A stretch of DNA of 64,000 nucleotides from Phytohabitans aurantiacus (GTDB taxonomy: Bacteria; Actinomycetota; Actinomycetes; Mycobacteriales; Micromonosporaceae): NCBI RefSeq assembly GCF_027923225.1, contig NZ_BSDI01000007.1, positions 775,617 to 839,616 on the forward strand, in the 5' to 3' direction. The notes beneath the pieces were generated by a model. The model was not told the origin of the DNA and made no database searches. It was given only the letters and a program-made list of their open reading frames with translations. Positions 16,285 through 24,646 of this stretch are shown piece after piece. Made by a program: the position numbers and the translations under genes. Numbering within the stretch: the first letter of the stretch is position 1; every line of letters starts with the position of its first letter.

Positions 16285-17061
16285 ATGACCGACAATCCAG
16301 TCATGAGGTGTGATGACTTCCGGGAATCGCTGTCGGCGCGGCTGGACGGTGAGGACGACCCGGCCGAGCGCCCCGCGACCGACGCGCACCTGGCCAGTTG
16401 CCTGGACTGCGCCACCTGGTTCGAGGCCGCGGCCCAGGTCACCCGGCTGACGCGCACCTCGGCAGTACCGGACGATATCGACCTTACAAGTACAATCCTG
16501 GCCAATATCCCCACGCCGGCCGCACGCCCGCGCGGCCGGCGTCTGGTGGCGGTCCTCCGGGTACTGCTCGGTGCGCTCGGCGTCGCGCAGTTCCTGCTCG
16601 GCGCGGCTCAGATCAGCGGCTTCGCCGCCGCGGCACACCTGCACAGCGTCACCGGGGAGCCCGCCGGGCACCTGTGGCACGAGTCAGCCGCGTGGAACGT
16701 CGCCGTCGGCGCCGGGTTCGCTTGGATCGCGTGGCGGCGCACCCGCCCCACCGGGATCGTCCCGACCCTGACCGCGTTCGTCGCGGTGCTCACCCTGCTG
16801 ACCGTCAACGACCTGATCAGCGGCCGCGTCGACGTCGCGCGCGTCCTCAGCCACTCGATCATCGTCGCCGGTTACGCGATCATCCTGTACCTCTCCCGGC
16901 GCGGCGCCGCCCCCAGCGAACCGCCCGCGAGCGGCTCCCGCTGGCGCGCCACCTTCGAACCGGAGCCCGCGAGCGAGCCGGCCGCTCCGCCCCGCCTGCG
17001 CCTGATCCGCGGCTTCCCCGGCCCCATCGAGGCCCGCTACGACGACCGCCGCGCGGCTTGA
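16285..17061 (+). CDS. Zinc-finger anti-sigma-like membrane protein
   Basis: 258 residues. The N-terminus carries the zf-HC2/ZAS pattern (CDDFRESLSARLDGE ... AHLASCLDCATWF, H-x3-C-x2-C), which in the family binds zinc and clamps an ECF sigma factor. About four membrane helices follow (residues about 85-210), with a basic cytoplasmic tail. The start may be the ATG at 16285 or the one at 16303 directly before RCDDF; neither has a clear ribosome binding site. It lies 61 bases after the previous gene, so two anti-sigma candidates follow one sigma factor. Confidence 0.8.
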   Translation: MTDNPVMRCDDFRESLSARLDGEDDPAERPATDAHLASCLDCATWFEAAAQVTRLTRTSAVPDDIDLTSTILANIPTPAARPRGRRLVAVLRVLLGALGVAQFLLGAAQISGFAAAAHLHSVTGEPAGHLWHESAAWNVAVGAGFAWIAWRRTRPTGIVPTLTAFVAVLTLLTVNDLISGRVDVARVLSHSIIVAGYAIILYLSRRGAAPSEPPASGSRWRATFEPEPASEPAAPPRLRLIRGFPGPIEARYDDRRAA

Positions 17062-17114
17062 TCACGTTGTGAGGGCGGCTTGAACACGCGGAGGGGGTCT
17101 GGTTTGCTGGCGCG

Positions 17115-18089
17115 GTGAGGGTCCTGGGGTTGGCCACCGTGTCCACTGTGGCCGTTTCGCTGTGCTTGGTCGGCTGCGGTTCGCCCGACGAGCCGGCACC
17201 ACTCGACGGCACCGACGTCATCACCACACCATCACCGAGCGCACCGCCCACCGCCGACCCGCCGACCGACCCGGAAATCGACCGGGCGCGCCAGATCCTG
17301 GGTGGCGCCCAGATCAGCCCCGACGGGCGGTACTCGGTGACCGGCGACGGCGACCGGGTCGTCATCCGCACGGCCAGCGGTACGGAATTCGACTGGTTCG
17401 GCACCGGATCGGACTGGCAGGTCGGCGCCGAGTTCTCCCCGGACGGCCAGCGTCTTGCGGTCGGTGTCCAGGACGCGGTGGTCCTCTACGACTTCGCCAC
17501 GAAGGACCCGCACGCCGTGATGTACCCGATAGGCGGCGACCACCTGACCAAGCCGCGCTTCTCCGGAGACGGGGCGCACCTGGTGGTGGAGGAGTTCGAC
17601 AAGGCCCGCAACGGCCGGTTCGTGGTGTTCGACGTCCGCACCGAGCGCCCGGTGACGTCGCCGTATCCCCCGTACATCGAGGTGTCGAGCGACCCGGGCA
17701 AAATCTGGTACGCGAGCGAGCTGGCGGTGTTCGACGGCGGCGCCAAGGTCGTGGCCGCCGGCGAAGACGGTTTCCTGCTCTGGTCGACACGGTCGCAGAC
17801 GTTCGACTGGGTGCCGTGCGGCTGCCGGGGCGAGCTGGCCGCCGTCGACCGGGCGGGACGCCACGTGGCGTTCGGCGCGCGGGACGGCTCGATCTCGATG
17901 TGGACGGTCAGCGGTCCCACCGAGGTGAAGCGGTGGAAGCCACCCGGGTCCGGTGAGGGCGCCGGCCCGCCGACGCTGACGTTCACAGAGGACGGACGGC
18001 ACCTGCTCAGCAAGGCCGGCAAGGACGGCTACGTGTGGTCGGTACCCGAGGGGAAGCTGGTGGGGTCGTGGCGCGACGCCGGCGCGTAG
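17115..18089 (+). CDS. Lipoprotein with WD40-like beta-propeller
   Basis: 324 residues. The signal peptide ends in a lipobox (LCLVGC; lipidated Cys 21), then a Pro/Thr-rich linker and a repeat-built domain with recurring SPDG, VLYDF, LLWST and ISMWTV strands that resemble WD40 propeller blades. It is expected on the outer face of the membrane. GTG start. Function is unknown; propellers usually serve as protein-binding scaffolds. The next gene starts inside its last codons. Confidence 0.75.
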   Translation: MRVLGLATVSTVAVSLCLVGCGSPDEPAPLDGTDVITTPSPSAPPTADPPTDPEIDRARQILGGAQISPDGRYSVTGDGDRVVIRTASGTEFDWFGTGSDWQVGAEFSPDGQRLAVGVQDAVVLYDFATKDPHAVMYPIGGDHLTKPRFSGDGAHLVVEEFDKARNGRFVVFDVRTERPVTSPYPPYIEVSSDPGKIWYASELAVFDGGAKVVAAGEDGFLLWSTRSQTFDWVPCGCRGELAAVDRAGRHVAFGARDGSISMWTVSGPTEVKRWKPPGSGEGAGPPTLTFTEDGRHLLSKAGKDGYVWSVPEGKLVGSWRDAGA

Positions 18090-18901
18090 CCCCAACTCCG
18101 CGCGAGCCCAAGCCTGGACGCTTCGCGTGGTTCACCCCCGTCTGGCGGTTCGTGGCGGGCACCGTGGCCGCGGCGGCGATCGGCACCCCCGTCACGATCT
18201 TCGTGACCAAGGCGTTGGACGGCGATGACCCCAACCCGATCGCGGTGAACGTCGTCGGCAATCCGGCCACCGTCGAGGCCTGGGCGGATGTGCAGTTTCG
18301 CGTCGCGCTGCCGCCGGACGCCCAGCCGGCCGAACCCCCGCCCGGTGACTGCCCCGGCATCGTCGACTGGGCACACCGCCAGGGCGGCACCGACCAGAAA
18401 GACACCCGGGTCCGGTTCTCCGTCCAGGGGCTCGCCGACCAGGGCATCCTGATCGACAAGCTGTGGGCGCACGTGGTCCGTCGCAGCGCGACCCCGGAGC
18501 CCGCGGGCGTCGAGATCCGGTGCGGCGGCCCGCAGGGCGCGACCGAGGTGCGGGACGTGGTCATCGACCTCGACGCGAAGCGACCGGCGGCCGTGTACGC
18601 GGCGAAGGCCGAAGGGCGGTTGCCGCTGTTCGGTTTCACGCTGCAAAAGGGCGAGACCGAGGTGTTCCAGCTGGTAGCGAGCACCACCGGCACCGTGGAG
18701 TGGCTGCTCGAACTGGAACTCGTGGTCGCCGGCGAGCGGCGGAACGTCAAGGTGAGCAACCACGGCGCCCCGTTCCGGACGACGGCGTGGCAGCCCTCAC
18801 GGCGGTACCAGGTCGAGCCCGGCACCGACTACTGGTCGGAGTGCGTCAACGACGTGTGCCGGGAAAACGTCTCGCCGGCGACCTTCCGCTACACCCCTTG
18901 A
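18068..18901 (+). CDS. Single-pass membrane protein of unknown function
   Basis: 277 residues from the GTG at 18068, which overlaps the previous gene by 22 bases. A basic cytoplasmic N-terminus is followed by one membrane helix (about residues 22-45) and an external domain containing four cysteines that could form disulfides (GDCPG, IRCGG, SECVNDVC). The frame is open to a GTG at 18035, but that would place more of it within the lipoprotein gene. Its coupling to the lipoprotein suggests a shared envelope role. Its 3' end overlaps the opposing EF-hand gene by 13 bases. Confidence 0.65.
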   Translation: MARRRRVAPTPREPKPGRFAWFTPVWRFVAGTVAAAAIGTPVTIFVTKALDGDDPNPIAVNVVGNPATVEAWADVQFRVALPPDAQPAEPPPGDCPGIVDWAHRQGGTDQKDTRVRFSVQGLADQGILIDKLWAHVVRRSATPEPAGVEIRCGGPQGATEVRDVVIDLDAKRPAAVYAAKAEGRLPLFGFTLQKGETEVFQLVASTTGTVEWLLELELVVAGERRNVKVSNHGAPFRTTAWQPSRRYQVEPGTDYWSECVNDVCRENVSPATFRYTP

Positions 18902-19437
18902 TCGGCCTTGCCCAGGAGCCAGCTGCCGGCCGAGTCCGGGTCGTCGGAGGTGTAGAACTCCTCCATCAGCTGGACGTACTCCTCGCGGGACAGGAAGCCG
19001 TCGCCGTCGGCGTCCAGATGTGGGAACGCCGCTGCGGCGCGCGCGGGGTCGACGGTCATCGCGACGAGGAAGGCGTGGTGCTCGGCGGCTGTGATCCGGC
19101 CGTCGTGGTCGGCGTCGATGAGGTCGAAGAAGCTGTACGACGGCTCGATGATGACCTTGTGGAAGCGCTGTGAGTCGGCGTGCAGCCCGTCGAAGCCGGC
19201 GAGCGCCTCCTCCAGGGTGACGCGACCGTCGCTGTCGCCGTCGAACTGCCGGAGCAGCTGCCAGCCGCCCTCCACGAGCTGGCGATGCAGCTGTGCGTAC
19301 TCCGGGGACCCGGGCTGGAGCCCGCTGAGGCCAACCATCCGGCCGGCGGCGATCTCGTAATCAGACTCCTCGATCGCACCGTCGCGGTCGGCATCCCAGA
19401 ACGTCAGCATGTCGATCAGGCGCGCGCAGGACGTCAC
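18889..19437 (-). CDS. EF-hand calcium-binding protein
   Basis: 182 residues with four EF-hand loops: DADRDGAIEESD (about 15-26), DGDSDGRVTLEE, DADHDGRITAAE and DADGDGFLSREE. This is the sarcoplasmic/calerythrin-type arrangement known from actinomycetes, where such proteins bind and buffer calcium in the cytoplasm. All four loops keep the acidic position 12. The GTG start overlaps the sigma-factor stop (GTGA), so the two are translationally coupled. A calcium-linked sigma response is suggested by this linkage, not proven. Confidence 0.93.
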   Translation of the reverse strand: MTSCARLIDMLTFWDADRDGAIEESDYEIAAGRMVGLSGLQPGSPEYAQLHRQLVEGGWQLLRQFDGDSDGRVTLEEALAGFDGLHADSQRFHKVIIEPSYSFFDLIDADHDGRITAAEHHAFLVAMTVDPARAAAAFPHLDADGDGFLSREEYVQLMEEFYTSDDPDSAGSWLLGKADQGV

Positions 19438-20384
19438 TCAACATCCGAGGCTCCTTCCGTATGACCACTTCGTACGGTAGCCCCAGGAACACGATCAGTG
19501 AGTCCGCCGTTTGGTGCGGGCAGACGCATCGACGCGAGCCTGCCCGGATCGACGAGGATCTGGATCCCGGTGATCCGGTCGTCGACGACCGTGAACGCGA
19601 TGATGGACAGCGGCGTTCCGTCTTCGCGCCAGGAGACGTACCCCAGACGGCCGTCGACGAGTACGGCCTGGTGCCGTGCGACTGAGCCGGCGAACATCCG
19701 GGCACCGGCGGCGACCTCGGTAGCGCCGATCGTGACGACCTCGCCGCCCGGGGTGTCGACCGTCAGCCGCACGTCCGGGTCGAGCACGCACAGCAGCCCC
19801 TCGAAGTCACCGTTGAACGCCGCCGCGCGGAAGGCGCGGATCACCTCGCGCTGTTCGCGCGCGACCACGGCCGGCCGCTCGGTCGTCCGCACCTTCCTGC
19901 GGGCGCGGCTGGCGATCATCTTGGTGGCGTCGGCGGACTTGCCGAGGATCTGCCCGATCTCGTGGAACGGGACCCCGAACATGTCGTGCAGGACGAACGC
20001 CAGCCGCTCGCTCGGCCCGAGCGAGTCCAGGACGACCAGCAGCGCGAGCCCGACCGAGTCGGCCACCGCCACGTACTCCTCCGGCACGGGCCCGTCGTCG
20101 ACCGTCGGCACCAACTCCCACAGCCCATCGCCGTAGGACGCCTCGGGGCGGGCCTGGCGCGAGCGCAGGACATCCAGGCTGATCCGCCCGACCACCGTGG
20201 TCAGCCACGCCGCCAGGTTCTCGATGGCCGCCGCGTCCTGGCGCGCGAGCCGCATCCAGGCCTCCTGGACCGCGTCTTCGGCGTCGGCGTGCGATCCGAG
20301 CACCCGGTAGGCGACCGCGCGGAGCCGATCGCGCTGAGCCTCGAACGCCTCGGCGACCCGGTCCGCCGGGCGGTGGTCGGTCAT
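19434..20384 (-). CDS. SigJ-family ECF sigma factor
   Basis: 316 residues: sigma region 2 (RLRAVAYRVLGSHADAEDAVQ), region 4 (GPSERLAFVLHDMFGVPFHEI), and a C-terminal SnoaL-like domain (about residues 190-290) typical of the SigJ/ECF41 group, where the extension takes the place of a separate anti-sigma factor. The ATG at 20384 is preceded by AGGAAGG; the open frame continues upstream into the VOC gene, which I reject. It lies 44 bases after the VOC gene and is coupled to the EF-hand gene by a GTGA overlap. ECF41 genes usually neighbour a carboxymuconolactone decarboxylase or oxidoreductase; here a VOC and an EF-hand gene are the neighbours. Confidence 0.92.
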   Translation of the reverse strand: MTDHRPADRVAEAFEAQRDRLRAVAYRVLGSHADAEDAVQEAWMRLARQDAAAIENLAAWLTTVVGRISLDVLRSRQARPEASYGDGLWELVPTVDDGPVPEEYVAVADSVGLALLVVLDSLGPSERLAFVLHDMFGVPFHEIGQILGKSADATKMIASRARRKVRTTERPAVVAREQREVIRAFRAAAFNGDFEGLLCVLDPDVRLTVDTPGGEVVTIGATEVAAGARMFAGSVARHQAVLVDGRLGYVSWREDGTPLSIIAFTVVDDRITGIQILVDPGRLASMRLPAPNGGLTDRVPGATVRSGHTEGASDVE

Positions 20385-20428
20385 GGTGCCGCCTTCCTCG
20401 GATCGCCTCGATCCTAAGTCCGTCGTGG

Positions 20429-20818
20429 TCACGCCTTTCCCCGGCGCTGCTGGCGAAGCGAGATCCGGTTTCCGTCCGGATCCACCGCCTCGATCCGGAC
20501 GCCGAACGGATAGTCCTCCGGCTCCGGCTGCTCGAAGGTCACGCCTCGCTGGCGAAAAACCTCGACGTCTTTCCGCAGGTCGTCCGACTCGAGGATCAGC
20601 GGACCGGGTGCGTCGCCCGGCCCCGGCTGCCCCGCGGCGGCCGCATGCGACCACAGGATGATCTTGACCGGCCCGCCGGCGACGCCCACGACCAGGAAGC
20701 GCCCATCGGGCCCCGGATAGTCCACGTGCTTCTCCAAGCCGAGCCCTTCCGTATAGAACCTCAACGCACGGTCCTGATCGGTGACATAGACCGTCACGTA
20801 CATGATGTTTGTCAGCAC
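20429..20818 (-). CDS. VOC (glyoxalase-fold) family protein
   Basis: 129 residues with two beta-alpha-beta-beta-beta modules: MYVTVYVTDQDRALRFYTEGLG at the start and VRIEAVDPDGNRISL at the end, with a metal-site-like Glu late in the fold. Members include dioxygenases, glyoxalase I and bleomycin-binding proteins; the activity cannot be assigned. GTG start with GGGGAGAA upstream. First gene of the VOC-SigJ-EF-hand unit. Confidence 0.88.
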   Translation of the reverse strand: MLTNIMYVTVYVTDQDRALRFYTEGLGLEKHVDYPGPDGRFLVVGVAGGPVKIILWSHAAAAGQPGPGDAPGPLILESDDLRKDVEVFRQRGVTFEQPEPEDYPFGVRIEAVDPDGNRISLRQQRRGKA

Positions 20819-20978
20819 TGTTCTCCCCGCTCCACTCGTCGGTCGTTACCCCTACGACGGGCGGCGGCGGGAGAAGGTAACAGCTCATGGCTCGCGACGT
20901 TGACGACAAGCGCGCCCTGTTCGTCCGGGTCGTCGACAGCGCGTAACCGCCTGTACGCCTGACGGCGTCGGCCGCCGC

Positions 20979-21704
20979 CTATTCGTCCAGGTTGCGCTGG
21001 CGAGCTGCGAGGGCGGGTATGGCGGCGATCTTCTTCTCGTCGAGATGATTCCAGAGCACGCCTGCGGGCCGTCTCGCCTCCTCGCAGGGGATGATCCGCT
21101 CGGGCGTGACGATCGCGTCGAGGCGAAAGTCGTGCCCGGTTTCGGGTAGCGGTCCGTCGACGACTTGGAGTTCGTGCACTGTGGTGACGATGGTGGTGTC
21201 GGCGGTGATGAGGCCGGCTTCGATGAGTAGGGCGAGTTCGATGTCGGAGTAGCCGGCGCCTTTGCCTATGCGGGCTCCCTGGGTGTTGACCGCGACGCTG
21301 CCGCAGATCACGAGGTCGATGGCCGGCATGTCGTCGATCGCGACGGTCGGGGCGAAGGTGGCGACGGCTTGGTGGGAAGCCACCTGGTCTGGTGGGCCGG
21401 GCAGGTGGGCCGGGTCGAGCAGGTAGAACGGCTGGGCGTTGGCGAGGTTGGGTACGGCCATGAAGACGGTTTTGCCAGCGGCCAGGGCGAGGGCTCGGGC
21501 GGGGAGCTGGGCGCGGTCCGGGTTGGTCTTGATGGTGTGAGCGGATTGCCAGGCCGGCAGGTTGGTGAGCAGTTGCGCTGCGGTGTCGGCGCCGGTGAAG
21601 GCGGGGATGTGACCGTGCACTCCTGGCTCGACGACGTGGTGTTGTTCCAGCAGTGTCCAGATGTGTTCGCGGACCTGTTGTTTCGGGTCGTCGGCGGTGG
21701 TCAC
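20979..21704 (-). CDS. 5-formyltetrahydrofolate cyclo-ligase-like protein
   Basis: 241 residues matching the 5-FCL/MTHFS-like group: KTNPDRAQLPARALALAAGKTVFMAVP, the glycine-rich GARIGKGAGYSDIELALL, and VTTVHELQVVDGPLP. True 5-FCL converts 5-formyl-THF to methenyl-THF with ATP. This long variant is the MTHFSD-like branch, whose substrate is not firmly known. GTG start with AGGAGGACC directly upstream. Monocistronic, next to the duplication scar. Confidence 0.87.
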   Translation of the reverse strand: MTTADDPKQQVREHIWTLLEQHHVVEPGVHGHIPAFTGADTAAQLLTNLPAWQSAHTIKTNPDRAQLPARALALAAGKTVFMAVPNLANAQPFYLLDPAHLPGPPDQVASHQAVATFAPTVAIDDMPAIDLVICGSVAVNTQGARIGKGAGYSDIELALLIEAGLITADTTIVTTVHELQVVDGPLPETGHDFRLDAIVTPERIIPCEEARRPAGVLWNHLDEKKIAAIPALAARQRNLDE

Positions 21705-21753
21705 GGTCCTCCTACGCGGCCATCAGGGTCAGCAGCAAGCAAGTTACTCACTA

Positions 21754-21873
21754 GTGCTTGGTCTGCGGCGAAGACGGCACGGTATGGACCACCGCGCGTG
21801 CTCGCGATCTCGTGGCGCCACATGGACGTCGAAGGGCTCACGCCGGGCAAGGACTCAAGCTGCATCCGGGCAG
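21754..21873 (+). pseudogene. Duplicated, broken 5' end of the Mth938-like gene
   Basis: These 120 bases repeat the promoter-proximal region and first codons of the gene at 22631 (from about 22582): shared runs include GGCGAAGACGG, CGCGCGTGCTCGCGATCTCG and TCGAAGGGCTCACGCCGGGC. The copy has lost about 34 bases that include the ribosome binding site and start codon, lost one base in the GACTTCAAG stretch, and stops where the HNH pseudogene begins. It cannot be translated as the parent is. Confidence 0.8.
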
Positions 21874-21875
21874 CA

Positions 21876-22418
21876 CTATCTGCGAAGCGTGAAAGTGTTG
21901 CGGCGAGGACGGCGGCCGGGGTCGAGATAGGCGGGCGGGATGAAATCCGGCCGCCCGTCGACGCCCATCCGCACTTCCCATTCGCCCTGGTGGACGACCC
22001 TGTGATGATGGCCGCAGACCAGGACGGCGTTTTTCAGCGTCGTTGGCCCGCCGGCCTTCCACCCCTGGATGTGGTGGCCGTGACACCAGCGGGGCGGCCG
22101 GTCGCAGTGGGGTCGACCTGCGGCGCGGTGTCAGCATTTCGGCTGGTCCGTTTCCGCAGGCCGCAGCCGGTGTCGCAACCACACCGTCGCGCTCGTCGCG
22201 TGCTGCGCCGCCGGAATGCCCCGGGCGTCGACCTCCCGCACCGCGTGCAGCTTGACGGTCGCGGCCAGCTGCTCCAACGCGTGCGCGGCGTCCAGCACCG
22301 CGAGAAGATCCGCGTCCGGCAACGACCACACAGCCGCGTCAGCGCACTTGGCGGCCAGGTCACGAGCCTGTGCCAACACGTCGACGTCGAGCATGCATCC
22401 ATTCTCGAACGCCAGCAC
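21876..22418 (-). pseudogene. HNH endonuclease (DUF222/13E12-type) with internal deletion
   Basis: The N-terminal fragment (about 22131-22418) reads MLDVDVLAQARDLAAK ... LEQLAATVKLHAVREVDARG ... WLRHRLR, the start of the actinobacterial DUF222-HNH family, and ends at a stop. In another frame, 21879-22090 encodes a complete HNH tail: WCHGHHIQGWKAGGPTTLKN followed by VCGHHHRVVHQGEW, ending at TAG (21876-21878). The DUF222 middle, normally a few hundred residues, is missing. The gene is therefore a deletion remnant, lying exactly between the two copies of the Mth938 gene start. Confidence 0.82.
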
Positions 22419-22479
22419 TAGATCAATCTGCCTCGATCCCCCGGCCCGGCGTGTCGCCCGGCGTGTCGAAAAAACTCAT

Positions 22480-22532
22480 GAGCTACCGCGATGTCCGTCG
22501 CGCTCCAAACCGTCGCTCCCGCGGCCTCACCC
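22480..22532 (+). repeat. 53-bp arm repeat, single direct copy
   Basis: GAGCTACCGCGATGTCCGTC through GCGGCCTCACCC; it matches the arm at 8385-8437 closely and lies in the 212-base gap between the HNH remnant and the Mth938-like gene. Confidence 0.7.
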
Positions 22533-22630
22533 CGCGCGTCCCCACGATCAACCCCGTCGCGGGCGGGCATATCGCGGAACGGTGCTTGGTCCGCGGCGAA
22601 GACGGTACGGTCTAGCCGGAAGGAGTCGCC

Positions 22631-23008
22631 ATGACGGATGACCGCAAGGTATCGCCGCGCGTGCTCGCGATCTCGTGGGGCCACATGGATGTCGAAGGGC
22701 TCACGCCGGGCAAGGACTTCAAGCTGTATCCGGGCGGCGGCCGGCTGTGGGACTGGTCCGAGACCGGCACGCAGCACCGCCCCGGCGTCCAGCCCGTCGA
22801 CGTCGAGGAACTCCTCTCGTACGGCGCCACGGTCGTCGTGCTGTCGCGCGGGATGCAGCTCCAGTTGGAGATCGACCCGCGCACGCTGGCGCTCCTCGGC
22901 GAACGGGGCGTCGCGGTGCACGTGGCCGAGACGGTCGAGGCGGTCCAGTTGTACAACGATCTGGCCCTCACCCAGCCCGTCGGCGGCCTCTTCCACTCCA
23001 CCTGCTGA
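22631..23008 (+). CDS. Mth938-like domain protein
   Basis: 125 residues covering the whole Mth938/AAMDC (DUF498) fold: SWGHMDVEGLTPGKDFKLYPGGGRLWDW, then VDVEELLSYGATVVVLSRGM and a C-terminal EAVQLYNDLALTQPVGGLFHSTC. These small proteins are found alone or with respiratory assembly factors; a conserved activity is not established. The ATG at 22631 follows GGAAGGAG. The first part and leader of this gene are duplicated at 21754. Confidence 0.9.
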   Translation: MTDDRKVSPRVLAISWGHMDVEGLTPGKDFKLYPGGGRLWDWSETGTQHRPGVQPVDVEELLSYGATVVVLSRGMQLQLEIDPRTLALLGERGVAVHVAETVEAVQLYNDLALTQPVGGLFHSTC

Positions 23009-23028
23009 GCCGCCAAGGGAGCGTCGCG

Positions 23029-23427
23029 TTGCTGTCGGACCTACTGGACGAGATCGAGCGGCAGGGACCGGATCCGGTCGTGAGCCTGGAGTCGTTCTTC
23101 GAGGGCAACGACGATCCCGGCTCGATCGGCTGCAACCTCGACGACCATCCTGGGGTGCCGCGCTTCTACGCCGTGCTACGGGCAGTCCGCGAGCGTCGCG
23201 ACGTGCACGGCGTGTGGGTCGGGATCACCGAGGTGTTGGGGCCGGACGAGTGGCCATTCAGCGACACGGTCTACGTGGTGACGTCGGCTCCGTCCGACCA
23301 GGTGGCGGTGTGGACGGCAGAGCTCCAGCCGGACGAGCCGGGACCGGACGAGTGGACGCCCGAGCCGCCGGCTCGGCTGAAGCCGGTGCCGGCGGGCGCG
23401 CGGGTGGTCACCGTTTGCTGGGACTGA
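23029..23427 (+). CDS. Acidic protein of unknown function
   Basis: 132 residues, strongly acidic, with no family I recognise. It begins at a TTG at 23029 preceded by AAGGGAG, 20 bases after the Mth938-like gene, so the two are probably co-transcribed. The first half (LSDLLDEIERQGPDPVVSLE, then FFEGNDDPGSIGCN) resembles small immunity-like proteins in composition only. The C-terminus is Pro/Glu-rich. It overlaps the opposing P-loop gene by 20 bases. Confidence 0.65.
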   Translation: MLSDLLDEIERQGPDPVVSLESFFEGNDDPGSIGCNLDDHPGVPRFYAVLRAVRERRDVHGVWVGITEVLGPDEWPFSDTVYVVTSAPSDQVAVWTAELQPDEPGPDEWTPEPPARLKPVPAGARVVTVCWD

Positions 23428-24562
23428 GGCTCAGGATTTCGCGGGCGGTTTGTTCTGGGGTTTGGCCGTTGGTGTCGATGCGCAGGTCGCCGACGTTGGC
23501 TCGGTCGATTGCCTCGGCGTGCGCTGTCGCTTCGCGGGCCGCGCGTTTCAGTACCGGCGTGGGCTGGCCGTTCAGGGCGTCGCCCGCGATCGGTGGGCCG
23601 CCGCCCTGGCCGCGGAGCATGACGCGTTCGGTGAGCTGTTCGGGGTCGGCGTGGAGGCGGCAGATGGTGATCGTGGCGGCCGGCATCGCGGCGGTGTACG
23701 CGTGGACGTCGGCGTCGGCGTCGAGTGGGCCGACGACGACGACGAGGCGCTGGGCGCCGATCGCGTGGTAGGTCTGCCAGAGTGCGGCCAGGTTGCGGGC
23801 CTTGACGTCGTGGTTGCGCGGGTCGCCGGCCGGGGCGGGGCGTAGGAAGCCGATCTGGTCGAGGTCCACAAAGGCTGCCACGCCGTCGCGCCTCATGATG
23901 TCCCACGCCTGGTAGCCGGCCGTGGACTTGCCGACGGCGGTGGGGCCGCACACCCACAGGATCTCGGCCGGCACGGGCGTCGGGTCGGGGCGCGGCGCCG
24001 CCTCGGGCTCGCCGTCGGGCAGGACGGGCCAGCCGCCGGCCCGCTCGCGTACCAGGTCGATGACCTCGTCGACCGACAGGCCGGTGGTGTCGATGGTCAG
24101 GTCGCCGTGGCCGGCGCGGTCGAGCACGTCGGCGTAGCTCAGCGTCCCGTCGACGTCGTCACCGGGCCTGCCCCGGCCCGCGAGGCGGTGTCGCAGCTCG
24201 TCGTGGCTGCCGCGCAATCGGCATAGCGTCAGCGTGGCGTGCGGGTACCGGTCGACCGCCACGCCGTGCTCGGGATCGGTGACGCCGGAGACGACGGCGC
24301 ACCGGGCGCCCGCGCTCTGGAAGGTGGCGAGCACCTCCGCGAGGTTGTCCGACTTCATCCGGTACCGGCCGGGGTCGGAACGCGACGGGTCGGGTGCGTA
24401 CTCGCCAGCGGTGGGCGGGGCGTAGCACATGCCCAGCTGGTCGATGTCGACGTACGCGGTCGCGACTCCGGCGTCGCTGAGCCGCTCGAACAGCCGCCAG
24501 CCAACCGTGCTCTTGCCAACGCCCGGTGGCCCACACAGCCACAGCACCGGAATCCGATCCAC
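23408..24562 (-). CDS. Tandem duplicated P-loop kinase-like protein
   Basis: 384 residues made of two homologous P-loop domains. Domain 1 (about 1-175) has VLWLCGPPGVGKSTVGWR; domain 2 (about 195-384) has ILWVCGPTAVGKSTAGYQ. Both continue with a VDxDQxG segment, K-x2-NLA, and a GA-rich strand ending in a VSG/VVG turn, then a CRL strand with an LxxR lid, like adenylylsulfate kinase/zeta-type small-molecule kinases. Both Walker A lysines are kept, so both halves may be active. Substrate is unknown. I start at the GTG at 24562 just before the first domain; the open frame extends upstream to 25390 without homology. Confidence 0.75.
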   Translation of the reverse strand: MDRIPVLWLCGPPGVGKSTVGWRLFERLSDAGVATAYVDIDQLGMCYAPPTAGEYAPDPSRSDPGRYRMKSDNLAEVLATFQSAGARCAVVSGVTDPEHGVAVDRYPHATLTLCRLRGSHDELRHRLAGRGRPGDDVDGTLSYADVLDRAGHGDLTIDTTGLSVDEVIDLVRERAGGWPVLPDGEPEAAPRPDPTPVPAEILWVCGPTAVGKSTAGYQAWDIMRRDGVAAFVDLDQIGFLRPAPAGDPRNHDVKARNLAALWQTYHAIGAQRLVVVVGPLDADADVHAYTAAMPAATITICRLHADPEQLTERVMLRGQGGGPPIAGDALNGQPTPVLKRAAREATAHAEAIDRANVGDLRIDTNGQTPEQTAREILSLSPSKR

Positions 24563-24646
24563 GATCGGCAGTATGACCAATTCAACCGTTTCGCTCGACG
24601 CGTTAATGGGCTCGCGCGCCGACTCGCGCTCGGTGAGGATGTCCGG

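Noticed and set aside
20887..20946. 20-codon ORF (MARDVDDKRALFVRVVDSA)
   Set aside because: Too short, no ribosome binding site, and no neighbour that would give it a role.
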